A DNA stretch of 64,000 nucleotides from CAVQFB01 sp963711675 (GCA_963711675.1 CAVQFB010000010.1:62001-126000); one strand, 5' to 3'; counted from the stretch's first letter, positions 45,175 through 55,046 are shown. The notes: generated by a model not told the origin, from the letters alone. Translations and numbers: made by a program.

Positions 45175-46308
45175 TTATCCGAAAATATCTTTAACTTTCC
45201 CCAGCAACGTCCGGTCCTGGGGCTTATTCTCCACGCGCGTCATGCTGTCGAGCTCCGCCAGCAATTCGCGCTGGCGTTTAGTGAGTTTCGTCGGAGTCTG
45301 GACCCTGACCTCGACAAATAAATCGCCTTTGCCGTGTCCGTTGAGCACCGGTACGCCTTTGTTGCGGACCCGGAACGTGCTCCCCGACTGTGTCCCCTCC
45401 GGGACTTTCAACCTGTGGTCGCCCTCGAGCGTCGGCACGGCAATTTCTGTCCCTAGCGCCGCTTGTGTATACGAGATCGGAATCACGCAATGCAGGTCGT
45501 TACCCTGCCGCTCGAAGAACGGATGTTCCTTCACATGCAGGACAACATACAGATCACCCGCTGGCCCGCCAAACGCCCCGGCCTCGCCCAGTCCCGAGAA
45601 GCGTATCCGCGTGCCGTCCTCGACGCCCGCGGGAACCTTGGTGTCGACGGTCCGCTGTTTCAGCATGCGGCCTTCGCCCTTGCACTTCGGGCACGGATCG
45701 GTAATCACGCTGCCTGCGCCCTGGCATGTCGGACACGTTCGCGCAATGCTGAAAAATCCCTGCTGATATCGCACCTGCCCGCGCCCTTGGCATGACCGGC
45801 AACTCACGGGCCCTTTGCCCGCAGCCGCACCCGATCCACGGCAAGAGTCGCACAATTCGTGGCGCCGCACATTGACCTGCGTCTCCGTCCCGAAGACAGC
45901 TTCTTCGAACGTAAGCGTCAGATCCTCTCGCAGGTCTGCGCCCCGCTGCGCCCGGCTACGCCTTCGTCCCCCGCCACCGCCGCCAAAAATGTCGCCGAAT
46001 CCGAAGAACTCCCCAAAGATGTCGCTGAAATCCTGGAAAACCGTGGGGTCGAAACCCGCCCCTCCGCCGCTGCTGCTCACCCCCGCATGGCCATAGCGGT
46101 CGTAGAGTGAACGCTTTTCCGTATCTGCCAGAACAGCGTAAGCCTCGGTCACCTCTTTGAATTTTTCTTCCGCATCAGGATTATTTGGATTGCGGTCGGG
46201 GTGATACTGCATCGCGAGCTTGCGATATGCGCTCTTGATCTCCTGCTCGACGGCGCTTCGCCCGACGCCAAGGACTTCGTAGTAGTCGCGTTTCCCGTTA
46301 CTTGTCAG
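45175..46308 (-). CDS. dnaJ: Chaperone DnaJ
   Basis: A type I J-protein of about 377 residues: the J-domain (RDYYEVLGVGRSAVEQEIKS, LAMQYHPDRNP with HPD), a G/F-rich region (FGFGDIFGGGGGG), four CxxCxGxG-type zinc motifs (CDSCRGSG, CRSCQGRG, CPTCQGAG, CPKCKGEG) and the C-terminal domains. No ATG lies before the J-domain. The frame is closed by TAA nine codons or fewer upstream, and CTG 46308 is the best start. The first ATG at 46212 would remove half of the J-domain. It follows grpE with a 36-bp gap. Confidence 0.9.
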   Translation of the reverse strand: MTSNGKRDYYEVLGVGRSAVEQEIKSAYRKLAMQYHPDRNPNNPDAEEKFKEVTEAYAVLADTEKRSLYDRYGHAGVSSSGGGAGFDPTVFQDFSDIFGEFFGFGDIFGGGGGGRRRSRAQRGADLREDLTLTFEEAVFGTETQVNVRRHELCDSCRGSGAAAGKGPVSCRSCQGRGQVRYQQGFFSIARTCPTCQGAGSVITDPCPKCKGEGRMLKQRTVDTKVPAGVEDGTRIRFSGLGEAGAFGGPAGDLYVVLHVKEHPFFERQGNDLHCVIPISYTQAALGTEIAVPTLEGDHRLKVPEGTQSGSTFRVRNKGVPVLNGHGKGDLFVEVRVQTPTKLTKRQRELLAELDSMTRVENKPQDRTLLGKVKDIFG

Positions 46309-46344
46309 AATCGTTCTGTCCTGTCGTTACGATTTTCTTTTGAT

Positions 46345-46950
46345 TTACCGCTTCGAATTCTGCGCCACCCTCACCATCGACGGCCGCAACAGCCGGTCCT
46401 TCAGCTTGTATCCCCGCTGCAATTCTTCCAGTACATGGTGATCTTTCACTTCGTTGGTTTCCACCATCTCAATCGCCTGGTGCACATGCGGATCAAAAGG
46501 CTCGCCCTTGGCCTGAATCGCCTTCACTCCCAGCTTCGCCAGCGCATCCTGCAACTGCTTGTAGATCAGTTCCACACCGTTGCGGAATTCGCCGCTCTGC
46601 GAAGCGGAAGACTGCAGCGCCCGCTCGAAGCTGTCAAGGATAGGCAGAAACACCTTTACCGCATCCGTCACCGCATACTCTCGAAAGTCCTGCTGCTCTT
46701 TCGCAGCGCGCTTGCGGGCATTCTCGAATTCCGCCTGCAGCCGGGCCAGTCGGTCGACAAGCGTGTCCCGTTCCGCCTTCAAGGTCTGCAGTTCGGAGGG
46801 AGCCTCGGGCTTTTTCAGCCCGCCTGCCTGCCCTTGAATATCGACCCCTCCCGGCGCTTCGACCTCATCGGTCTCGTCCGACGCCGGGAGTTCGTGCTCT
46901 GCGTCCAGTTCCTGCGGATCTGCTTCCGATTTTCCGTTCGTTCTTGCCAT
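46345..46950 (-). CDS. grpE: Nucleotide exchange factor GrpE
   Basis: A 201-residue protein. An acidic N-terminal tail (SEADPQELDAEHELPASDET) is followed by a long coiled coil (LKAERDTLVDRLARLQAEFE, NARKRAAKEQQDF) and the C-terminal beta part ending in VVE-like RGYKLKDRLLRPSMVRVAQ, the GrpE signature. It releases ADP from DnaK. ATG 46950 is preferred; an in-frame ATG at 46974 would overlap the hrcA stop. dnaK is not in the window. Confidence 0.92.
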   Translation of the reverse strand: MARTNGKSEADPQELDAEHELPASDETDEVEAPGGVDIQGQAGGLKKPEAPSELQTLKAERDTLVDRLARLQAEFENARKRAAKEQQDFREYAVTDAVKVFLPILDSFERALQSSASQSGEFRNGVELIYKQLQDALAKLGVKAIQAKGEPFDPHVHQAIEMVETNEVKDHHVLEELQRGYKLKDRLLRPSMVRVAQNSKR

Positions 46951-46960
46951 GGATTGCCAT

Positions 46961-48007
46961 TCACTCTGATTCATTAAGTATTTTGTCAAACAGCCGTGCA
47001 ATATAAGAAACCGCCGTAATCGTGTGCTGGTAATCCATCCGCGTCGGCCCAATCACTGCCAGCGATCCCATCACCTCATGCCCCACGCGCGCAGGCGCTC
47101 CGATCAGCACGAAGTTGCTCATCGACGGCAACTGCTCATCCAGCCCAATGACCACCCTTACCGCCTCCTGCTTGACGTCGAGGTAGGCGCCCAGCAGTTC
47201 AACGATCTTCTCTTTTTCCTCGAGGGTTTTGAGCATTTCCTGCAGCCGCGTCCGATCCTGTTCACCGCTCAACAGGTTGGCCGCGCCTTCGACGAACACC
47301 GCCTGGGAGGTCTGTTCCGTCGCCAGCGCGCCCTGTTTGTAGAGCTGCTCGATCGACTGCATCAGCCGGTCGTATTCGCTGCGCTCCTCTTCGATGCGAC
47401 GCGCAAGTTCTCCGCGCACATCTTCCATAATCCAGCCGCGAAAGTTCTCGTTGATGTAGCGAGCCGCCAGATCAAGATCTGCCTGCGACAGGTCCAGCCG
47501 CAAAATCCGGTCTCGCACCAAACCCGATTTCGTCACCAATACGGCAAGAACCTTCTGGTCGCCCAGCCGCGAGAAATAGACATGTTCCAGCGCGTTCTTC
47601 GGGCCACCCATCGCCACCGCAACACCCACGTTGCGCGAAATCAAAGACAGCACATGCGACGTGCGCTCCATGAATTCCTGCACATCTGAGATGCCGGACA
47701 GCGACCCTTCGATAATGTTCTGGTCGTCGTGCGAAAGCCGCGCGCTCCCCGTAATCTGCTCGACGTAATACCGGTAAGCCTCGGTGGTCGGTACCCTTCC
47801 TGCCGAGGTGTGGGGTTGCTCCAGGAAACCAGCATCCACCAGGTCGGCCATCACGTTGCGGATCGTCGCCGGACTCAGGCCTTCCCGGCTTCCGCGCGCT
47901 AAAGTGCGCGACCCCACCGGTTCGCCCGTGGCGATGAACGTCTCCACGATTGCGGTGAGGATTTCGCGCTCCCGATGGCCACTTGGTCCGGTGCCGGGCA
48001 TAAACAC
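46961..48007 (-). CDS. hrcA: Heat-inducible transcription repressor HrcA
   Basis: A 348-residue repressor. The N-terminal winged helix is HREREILTAIVETFIATGEPVGSRTLARGS with SPATIRNVMADLVDAGFLEQP, followed by PHTSAGRVPTTEAYRYYV. The GAF-like C-terminal part ends VIGPTRMDYQHTITAVSYIARL. It starts with GTG 48007 or ATG 48001. HrcA normally represses grpE-dnaK-dnaJ through a CIRCE element; no CIRCE repeat (TTAGCACTC) is visible upstream, only a weak CTAAC/GTTAG repeat at 48007-48026. Confidence 0.93.
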   Translation of the reverse strand: MFMPGTGPSGHREREILTAIVETFIATGEPVGSRTLARGSREGLSPATIRNVMADLVDAGFLEQPHTSAGRVPTTEAYRYYVEQITGSARLSHDDQNIIEGSLSGISDVQEFMERTSHVLSLISRNVGVAVAMGGPKNALEHVYFSRLGDQKVLAVLVTKSGLVRDRILRLDLSQADLDLAARYINENFRGWIMEDVRGELARRIEEERSEYDRLMQSIEQLYKQGALATEQTSQAVFVEGAANLLSGEQDRTRLQEMLKTLEEKEKIVELLGAYLDVKQEAVRVVIGLDEQLPSMSNFVLIGAPARVGHEVMGSLAVIGPTRMDYQHTITAVSYIARLFDKILNESE

Positions 48008-48198
48008 TAACCTTGTATCATGTTAGGCGGAAGACAGTCGGGTTGGCCGTGTGTCTCTTCAGGTACGGCTTCACTAACTATGTTTAGATGCAGAAGCTTA
48101 GCCCTAAGATTCGCCCTGCGCCCTTCACTTGGATTCTAGGAATCGCCGCCTGCGGTGTCAAGAACGCAAGAATGGAAGATTGGTCCAGATTGATGATT

Positions 48199-48284
48199 GT
48201 CATCCTGAGCAAGCGTTCTCTGCGCAGCGAAAGCCTGCCCTGAGCGACACGAGCGAGTGCGAGGGGAGTCGAACGGGGACCCGG
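48199..48284 (+). repeat. GTCATCC-type repeat, copy 3, in the hrcA-mrp gap
   Basis: It begins GTCATCCTGAGC, contains GAAAGCCTGCCCTGAGCGAC and ends GGGGAGTCGAACGGGGACCC. Nearly the same 86-90 bp recur at 49394-49483 in the same orientation. The 403-bp gap 48008-48410 holds nothing else that I recognise. Confidence 0.75.
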
Positions 48285-48410
48285 GCGAGCCGCGCGAAGC
48301 GTCGCGCTCTTTGCGACGCAAGAAGCGCGCGCCTGGCTCACATCCCTTTCAAACCACACCCCTATGGTGAAGTGTAAAGAGCACTTGTCACTGTCGGTCC
48401 AGACACGCCG

Positions 48411-49262
48411 TCACTGAATCTGAATGACGCTCTCTGGTGCGCTTGCCTTGATTTCTTCCACGCGCGCCATCACCTTGTGCGTGAATGCGTAGAGCGACTT
48501 CGCGTGAGGCGAGTCTTCTCCCTCCAAGACCGCAGGCTTCCCCGTGTCCCCTGCCCGGCGCAATTCCGGATCAAGCTCAATGCTGCCCAGGAAGGCCACA
48601 TTGAAATCCTTCGCCGTTTTCTCCGCTCCCCCGCGGGAAAAAATATCGATCTCATGATTGCAGTGCGGGCATACGAAATAGCTCATGTTCTCGACTACGC
48701 CCACCAGGTCAACCTTCATCTGCCGGAACATCTCGATTGCCTTGCGCGCGTCCTGCAGGGAAACGTCCGATGGAGTCGATACCACCACCGCGCCCGTCAA
48801 CGGCACAGTTTGAATGAGGGATAGCGCCACATCGCCCGTTCCCGGCGGCAGATCAACCACCAGGTAATCGAGCTGGCCCCACTCAACGGAGCCCAGAAAC
48901 TGCCGGACGATCTGATGCAGCATCGGCCCCCGCCAGATGATCGGCTTGTCTCCCGGATTGAGAAATCCCACCGAGATCACTTTCAGCCCGAACACCTCGA
49001 TCGGCTCAATGCGATTGTCGGCTCCAGCTCTTGGCTGCTGATTCGTCCCCAGCATGAGCGGCACATTCGGCCCATACACGTCGGCATCGAGCAGCCCCAC
49101 CTTGTGCCCCAGCTTCGCCAGTGCGACTGCAAGATTGACGGCAAGCGTGGTCTTCCCCACGCCGCCTTTGCCCGAACCGACCGCGATGATCGCGCCGACT
49201 CCTGCCAGGGGTTGGGGAGCTGGTGGCTGTTGCCCGTGCATGTGGGAACCGTGAGAACCCAA
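48411..49262 (-). CDS. mrp: Mrp/NBP35 family Fe-S cluster carrier ATPase
   Basis: A 283-residue P-loop ATPase of the Mrp/ApbC type. The deviant Walker A is VGSGKGGVGKTTLAVNLA, the Walker A' region is DADVYGPNVPLMLG, Walker B is LVVDLPPGTGDVAL, and CPHC near residue 202 is the pair that holds a bridging Fe-S cluster in the dimer. It has a His-rich start (MGSHGSHMHGQQ) and lacks the DUF59 domain of long Mrp proteins. TTG 49262 with AGGTGA upstream is the start, or ATG 49241. Confidence 0.92.
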   Translation of the reverse strand: MGSHGSHMHGQQPPAPQPLAGVGAIIAVGSGKGGVGKTTLAVNLAVALAKLGHKVGLLDADVYGPNVPLMLGTNQQPRAGADNRIEPIEVFGLKVISVGFLNPGDKPIIWRGPMLHQIVRQFLGSVEWGQLDYLVVDLPPGTGDVALSLIQTVPLTGAVVVSTPSDVSLQDARKAIEMFRQMKVDLVGVVENMSYFVCPHCNHEIDIFSRGGAEKTAKDFNVAFLGSIELDPELRRAGDTGKPAVLEGEDSPHAKSLYAFTHKVMARVEEIKASAPESVIQIQ

Positions 49263-49393
49263 GGGATCACCTTCCAGACCGGCCGTTGAGGAGGGCCGAA
49301 ACTCTCATTATACAAGGACGTCACAGGGTGATGTGACGCCGAGGGGCCGGGCAATGGTGCAGTTGGATTCTACCGATCTACCTCTTGATCGTC

Positions 49394-49483
49394 GTCATCC
49401 CGAGCGGAGCGCTCTTCGTCGTGGAGCGAGAGCCTGCCCTGAGCGATACGAGCGTATGCGAGGGGAGTCGAATGGGGACCCGG
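49394..49483 (+). repeat. GTCATCC-type repeat, copy 4
   Basis: A near copy of 48199-48284 in direct orientation. The two copies bracket the mrp gene. This copy lies in the mrp-SDR gap (49263-49547), which is otherwise empty. Confidence 0.75.
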
Positions 49484-49547
49484 CGTGGATCATCACGGAG
49501 GTTTGATCTCCACCCGACTCGGCAACCATTACGGCACTCGCCAGCGT

Positions 49548-50306
49548 TCACACCGCTAAATATCCCCCATCCACCACCATCGCCGCTCCCGTCACCCAGG
49601 ACGACTCTTCACTGGCCAGATAAACCGCCATCCCCGCGATATCCTCGGGCTTCCCCAGTCGCCCGATCGGATGCACGGCCGTGCGCTCGCGCCGCACTTC
49701 ATCTGGATCGGCCGCATTTTTGAGCACGGCGGCGGTCAAATCGGTCTCGACAAACGACGGACATATCGCGTTCACCCGAATCTTTTCCGGGCCGTGATCA
49801 ATCGCCATACCCTTCGTCAGCAAAACCACCGCGCCCTTTGATGCGGCATAGCAAGCTCGGTTCCGCGCCGCATTAATCCCCAGCACCGACGCCACGTTGA
49901 CGATCGACCCGCCCCCGGCCTTGCGCAACTCCGGCAGCACCGCACGTGAAAGGAGCCACAGGCCCCGCACGTTGATGTTAAAGGTCTGGTCCCACTGATC
50001 TTCTGTGATCCGTTCTGCCGTCCCGATGTGCAGTACGCCGGCGTTATTCACCAGAACGTTCAGACCGCCAAATCGCTTGACCGTCTCCTCTACAGCTCGC
50101 TCGATATCTTGCTTCTTGGAAACGTCCGCAGCCATCACGAGAGGGGAGCCGCCCATCTCGCGCGCTACGCTCTCGATGTGATCCTTCCTCCGCCCGACCA
50201 ATGTGAGGTTTGCGCCTTCCTGCGCGAAGGCAAGCGCGATGGCGCGCCCAATACCCGTTCCGGCGCCCGTAATGATGGCAATTTTCCCGCTAAGTCGAGA
50301 TCCCAT
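49548..50306 (-). CDS. Short-chain dehydrogenase/reductase
   Basis: A 252-residue classical SDR. The cofactor loop is IITGAGTGIGRAIALAFAQE with VGRR next, which suits NADP(H). NNAG (LNVLVNNAGVL), the catalytic Ser (IVNVASVLG), and YAASK follow. The C-terminus GGYLAV is typical of FabG/glucose-dehydrogenase-like members. ATG 50306 is used; 14 codons upstream are in frame but extend into other sequence. The substrate is unknown. Confidence 0.87.
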   Translation of the reverse strand: MGSRLSGKIAIITGAGTGIGRAIALAFAQEGANLTLVGRRKDHIESVAREMGGSPLVMAADVSKKQDIERAVEETVKRFGGLNVLVNNAGVLHIGTAERITEDQWDQTFNINVRGLWLLSRAVLPELRKAGGGSIVNVASVLGINAARNRACYAASKGAVVLLTKGMAIDHGPEKIRVNAICPSFVETDLTAAVLKNAADPDEVRRERTAVHPIGRLGKPEDIAGMAVYLASEESSWVTGAAMVVDGGYLAV

Positions 50307-50390
50307 GGTTGCGGGTAGTCTAGACGAAGTGGGCTTCTCACAGGGCACGCCTTACAGGAATCGCCACACTTTCGTATATCCTTACCGTTT

Positions 50391-50450
50391 GTCATCCCGA
50401 GCGGAGCGTGAAGTTTACGAAGTAACTCCGCGCGCAGTCGAGGGACCTGC
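50391..50450 (+). repeat. GTCATCC-type repeat, copy 5
   Basis: It begins GTCATCCCGAGCGGAGCG and ends GAGGGACCTGC. It lies at the left edge of the gene-free region 50307-51178. Confidence 0.7.
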
Positions 50451-50553
50451 TTCTTATTCTTCTGGGTGCTTAAACGATGTCGTTGTGGATGCTCCAACGG
50501 ATACCTTGAGGACCACGAGTTAGGAAGCGCGCGCCTACGAGACCCGGAAGGGA

Positions 50554-51150
50554 AAGTACGGCTGCCACGGTGGGAGGGCACAGCTTTAGCAATGCCGCTA
50601 GAGATCAGGAGAGATGGGGCTTTAGCTCCGAGGAGAACCAGGGGCCGCATGTCTCTCGCATTCTGCGAGACCTGCGACTTGACGTGTGTAGGTTCGTATC
50701 AGGGCACGCCTTCAGGCGTGCCGCCCAAGAAGAACCTGATCGGGAAAGTACGGCCGCCACAGTGTGGGAGGGCACAGCTTTAGCTGTGCCGCCAGAGATC
50801 AGGAGAGATGGGGCTTCAGCCCCCGAGGAGAACCAGGGGATAGCATGTCTGCGAGACGTGCGACTTGACGTGTGTAGGTTCGTATCAGGGCACGCCTTCA
50901 GGCGCCGCGCCTAAGAAGAACCTGATCGGGAAAGTACGGCCGCCACAGTGTGGGAGGGCACAGCTTTAGCTGTACCGCCAGAGATCAGGAGAGATGGGGC
51001 TTCAGCCCCCGAGGAAAACCAGGAGTGCCCCATCTCTAGCGCTTTTGCGAGGTGGACTTGACGTGTCTAGGTTCGTATCAGGGCACGCCTTCAGGCGTGC
51101 CGCCTCGAGCCAATAAAGACGAGGGCTTTAGCCCCCGAGGAGCCACATTC
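50554..51150 (+). repeat. Tandem array of three units of about 190 bp rich in hairpins
   Basis: Units start with AAGTACGG at 50554, 50746 and 50932 (spacing 192 and 186). Each has GGCACAGCTTTAGCTGTGCC or a variant, then GAGATCAGGAGAGATGGGGC, the hairpin GGGGCTTCAGCCCC, the string GACTTGACGTGT, and GTTCGTATCAGGGCACG with the hairpin GGCACGCCTTCAGGCGTGCC. The last unit ends with GGGCTTTAGCCCC. Copy differences are mainly within stems and in the loop C/T position. Apparent reading frames across it (50466-50914) are by-products. There are no genes from 50307 to 51178. Confidence 0.85.
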
Positions 51151-51178
51151 TAATCTTTCGCGAGAGAACTTGGCTGCC

Positions 51179-52219
<1,041 letters not shown>

Positions 52220-52241
52220 GAGTCCGTCCTACCCGCGCTGC

Positions 52242-53585
52242 TCAGCCCGCATGTGAACTTGCGATCTCCGCTCCGGGACCGTGCTCAATCTCCCGCCGCA
52301 CCAGAAACAGGAATAAGATTCCCAGCACCAGGTATATCCCCATGAAGCCCAGCAGCGTGAACATCCCATTCCCCGGCGACACTGTCTTTGAGTAGCCATC
52401 CGCCGTGCGGAACAAACCATAGACCAGCCAGGGCTGTCGTCCTAGTTCTGCAGTCATCCAACCTGCCGTGTTCGCGATATACGGAAACGGCAGGCTCAGC
52501 AGCAACACCCAAAGCATCCATCGCGCGTCGAACAGCTTTCCACGCCACAGCAGGAAAACTGACACCACCATGATCGCGATGAAGACTGTGCCAAGCCCCA
52601 CCATGATGTGATAGCTGAAGTACAGCAACGGAATGTTCTGGGGCCACTGATCCTGTGGAAACGCATCCAGACCTCGCACCTCAGCCTTCCATCGGCGATA
52701 CGTCAGGAAGCTGAGCATCTCTGGCACAAGAATCGGGTTGTCGATTTTTCGCTCATCTACGTTGGGCTGTCCGATGATGACGAGCGGCGCTCCCGGCACG
52801 CTGGTAAACAAGGACTCCATCGCCGCCAGCGTCACCGGCTGATGCAGAGCCACCAGCCGCCCCTGTCCGTCACCCGTGGGAAACAGTTGCAAGACACTGA
52901 AGATGCACCCTGCCACCACGCCGGTCCGCACAAAAATCCGGCCGCACTCTGCGTGCTTGCCCCACAGCAAATAGAAGGCGCCTACCGAAGCCATCACAAA
53001 CGCGCCCGTAATCGCTGCGCCGCTCATGTTATGGGCATACTGCCACCACGCCCACGGATTCAACACCAGCTCCCAGAAGCTTGAAAGCTGCAGTGACCCG
53101 TCCGCCGCTTTCGCATAGCCGACCGGATGTTGCATCCAGGCATCGGTCGCGATGATGAAATAGCCTGACAACCATGACCCCAGAAACACCGCGACCGCCG
53201 ACCACCAGTGCGCGCGCGGGCTTAGCCGCTTCTCGCCGTACAGAAACAAACCTAAGAAAGCTGACTCCAGAAAGAAAGCGAACACGCCTTCCATGGCGAG
53301 AGTCTGTCCAATCACTCCTCCCGCAAACCGCGAGAAATGCGACCAGTTGGTGCCGAACTGAAATTCCATGGGAATTCCGGTTACCACGCCCAGCACGAAA
53401 TTAATACCGAAAATGCGTGCCCAGAACCGGGCGGCATCGTTGTAGATTTCGTTCTTCGTCCGCAGAGCCAGGGTCTTCAGCACCACGATCAGCGGCGCCA
53501 GCCCCATCGTGAGTTGCGGGAATAAATAGTGGAAGGTGACAGTGAACGCAAAATGCAGGCGATGAACGAGAAGTGCACTATCCAT
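52242..53585 (-). CDS. cydA: Cytochrome bd ubiquinol oxidase subunit I
   Basis: A 447-residue membrane protein carrying the haem ligands of bd oxidases: the N-terminal His (LLVHRLHFAFTVTFHYLFPQ), the conserved GMPMEFQFGTNW-like PMEFQFGTNWSHFS, and the ELGRQPW motif. The short Q-loop (about KIDNPILVPEMLSFLTYRRW) places it in the short-loop group. It begins 62 bp from a CRP-type site. The role is respiration at low O2 or resistance to inhibitors. Confidence 0.95.
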   Translation of the reverse strand: MDSALLVHRLHFAFTVTFHYLFPQLTMGLAPLIVVLKTLALRTKNEIYNDAARFWARIFGINFVLGVVTGIPMEFQFGTNWSHFSRFAGGVIGQTLAMEGVFAFFLESAFLGLFLYGEKRLSPRAHWWSAVAVFLGSWLSGYFIIATDAWMQHPVGYAKAADGSLQLSSFWELVLNPWAWWQYAHNMSGAAITGAFVMASVGAFYLLWGKHAECGRIFVRTGVVAGCIFSVLQLFPTGDGQGRLVALHQPVTLAAMESLFTSVPGAPLVIIGQPNVDERKIDNPILVPEMLSFLTYRRWKAEVRGLDAFPQDQWPQNIPLLYFSYHIMVGLGTVFIAIMVVSVFLLWRGKLFDARWMLWVLLLSLPFPYIANTAGWMTAELGRQPWLVYGLFRTADGYSKTVSPGNGMFTLLGFMGIYLVLGILFLFLVRREIEHGPGAEIASSHAG

Positions 53586-53646
53586 GCTGCTGTCTTTCAG
53601 TAAGTGATTGAAAGCCGCATCATATTGGTCCGCCCGCCGGCGACGA

Positions 53647-53662
53647 TGTGACGCACATCACA
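53647..53662. promoter_or_regulatory. CRP-type operator upstream of cydAB
   Basis: TGTGACGCACATCACA is a perfect TGTGA-N6-TCACA site, the consensus for CRP-family activators. It is 62 bp upstream of the cydA start, between it and the thioesterase gene. No FNR-like TTGAT-N4-ATCAA or CRP-family gene was seen in the window. Confidence 0.7.
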
Positions 53663-53664
53663 CT

Positions 53665-54171
53665 TCAACCAGTGTTATGATGACGCCGTTCCGCCTCCGA
53701 GCGCCTGATTTCGCGCCTCCGCCCAGCATCTTCGTAGCGCCGGCGCTCTTCGTCCGTCTCCGGAATGACGGCCGGCACAGGCAACCGGTTGCCCTGCCGG
53801 TCCACGGCAACGAACGTCATGTGGGCGGAACTGACATGCTTTCGGCTGACCTCAATGTAGTTCTCTACCCATACTTTCACGCCCACTTCCATCGAGCTGC
53901 GAAACACCCGGTTCACCGAAGACCGCAGAATCACCAGATCGCCCACTCGCACCGGAATGAGAAAATCCAGGTGATCAATCGACGCCGTCACCACGTAATT
54001 TCGCGAGTGACGATGCGCGGCCAACGCACCTGCCAGGTCGATCCAGTGCATTAACCGGCCGCCGAGGAGAGCCCCCAGCGGATTCGCATCGTTCGGCAGA
54101 ACAATCTCCGCCATCTCTGATTGCGAGTCGCGCACCGGACGCGGAGTCAGCAACGTATCACAGTCGTTCAT
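53665..54171 (-). CDS. Hotdog-fold acyl-CoA thioesterase
   Basis: A 168-residue thioesterase. The hotdog core has NDANPLGALLGGRLMHWIDLAGALAAHRH, where the HGG-like LGGRLM-W-D motif is typical of YciA/acyl-CoA hydrolase members. VTASIDHLDFLIPVRVGDLV and FVAVDRQGNRLPVP follow. It hydrolyses acyl-CoA; chain length is unknown. ATG 54171 is chosen; the longer frame upstream overlaps the next gene. It lies 5 bp after the upstream hypothetical gene, so the two are probably co-transcribed. Confidence 0.87.
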   Translation of the reverse strand: MNDCDTLLTPRPVRDSQSEMAEIVLPNDANPLGALLGGRLMHWIDLAGALAAHRHSRNYVVTASIDHLDFLIPVRVGDLVILRSSVNRVFRSSMEVGVKVWVENYIEVSRKHVSSAHMTFVAVDRQGNRLPVPAVIPETDEERRRYEDAGRRREIRRSEAERRHHNTG

Positions 54172-54176
54172 AGGCT

Positions 54177-54614
54177 TCAGTTGGAGGAAGAATCGCCGGC
54201 CCGTCTCTTCGCAAGGTATGACTCGAGATGGCATTCCGCCATCTTCTGCAGGCAGCGATCGGGATGAGTTGTGATCCAGCACTTGCCCGCCGCATCGTAC
54301 TCCAGTATCCCATGCTGCCCGGGATGGTGCTCGCGCTCCAGGGTGTACCAGATTTTGATGCGATCTTTGCTGTCGTTCGCCACCGAGAAACGCACAGCGT
54401 CCGCCTCCCGCCGCGACGGAAGATACGGACACGCAGCCGCGTAGCCGAGATTGCAGAACTCGTTGAGCTGTTGACTATCGGGGGTGAGCGTCTCGTCTTC
54501 ACGAGCAGTGCAGACGCCCTTCCACGCTCCGCCCAAAGGCAGTCGCTCCGGATGCGCCCACGAACTCTCGTGCGATCTCTCGGTCGGCATGAAGAAAGGA
54601 CAAGGCATCGACAC
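54177..54614 (-). CDS. Conserved hypothetical protein with cysteines
   Basis: A 145-residue soluble protein (WAHPERLPLGGAWKGVCTAR, LNEFCNLGYAAACPYLPSRR, DAVRFSVANDSKDRIKIWY, LEREHHPGQHGILEYDAAGK, MAECHLESYLAKRR). Cysteines near residues 35, 54 and 62, with another near the C-terminus, may bind an Fe-S cluster or zinc, but the pattern is not one I recognise. It is immediately upstream of the thioesterase gene (5-bp gap). An in-frame ATG at 54608 is an alternative start. Confidence 0.65.
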   Translation of the reverse strand: MSMPCPFFMPTERSHESSWAHPERLPLGGAWKGVCTAREDETLTPDSQQLNEFCNLGYAAACPYLPSRREADAVRFSVANDSKDRIKIWYTLEREHHPGQHGILEYDAAGKCWITTHPDRCLQKMAECHLESYLAKRRAGDSSSN

Positions 54615-54769
54615 TCTACCCCAGGAGACTGGTTTCTTGTGGACTGGCTATTTTACTTACGGAATCCTGAAGTCGCCACTCAGACAGCCATCAGCCCCTG
54701 ACTTAGGCTTTCGTGACAACTACCGGCCGTCTAGTAGCATCCTGATTTGTGCAAATCATCACTGGAACT

Positions 54770-55046
54770 GTCATCTTGAGCGGAGCGGCAGAATGCGCTT
54801 GCGCGTTCTGCCGTGCAGTCGAAAGACCCCATGTCTGCCGATCTTCTTCGACGGCGTCTAGAGGAATTTGTACCACTCGGCTTCCTATGGCACCGTTGAC
54901 TAGGGCATGGTTTCGGGCTGCCTACCGGGTCGTATCAGGGCATCGCTTTAGCGATGCCGCAAGCTCCGCCAGCCCGGCGCTCTGTTTGTCATTCCGAGCC
55001 GCCCGCAACCGCGCTTGCGCGGCGAGGGCGCGCGAGGAATCTGCAG
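54770..55046 (+). repeat. Three dispersed repeats in the gap before the TPR gene
   Basis: 54770-54830 is a GTCATC-type repeat with an internal GCAGAA/TTCTGC hairpin. 54931-54958 is a CGTATCAGGGCA-type hairpin whose stem is GGCATCGCTTTAGCGATGCC. 54988-55046 is a second GTCATT-type repeat ending GAGGAATCTGCAG. The gap 54615-55116 carries no gene that I can support. Confidence 0.75.

Noticed and set aside
50466..50914. Two plus-strand ORFs over the repeat array (105 and 114 residues)
   Set aside because: They run across tandem hairpin repeats, have no start context and repeat the same translated segments; by-products of the repeats.
26341..51150. CRISPR array for the repeated hairpins
   Set aside because: Repeats are hairpins of varying stem with no uniform repeat-spacer order, and no cas genes are present.
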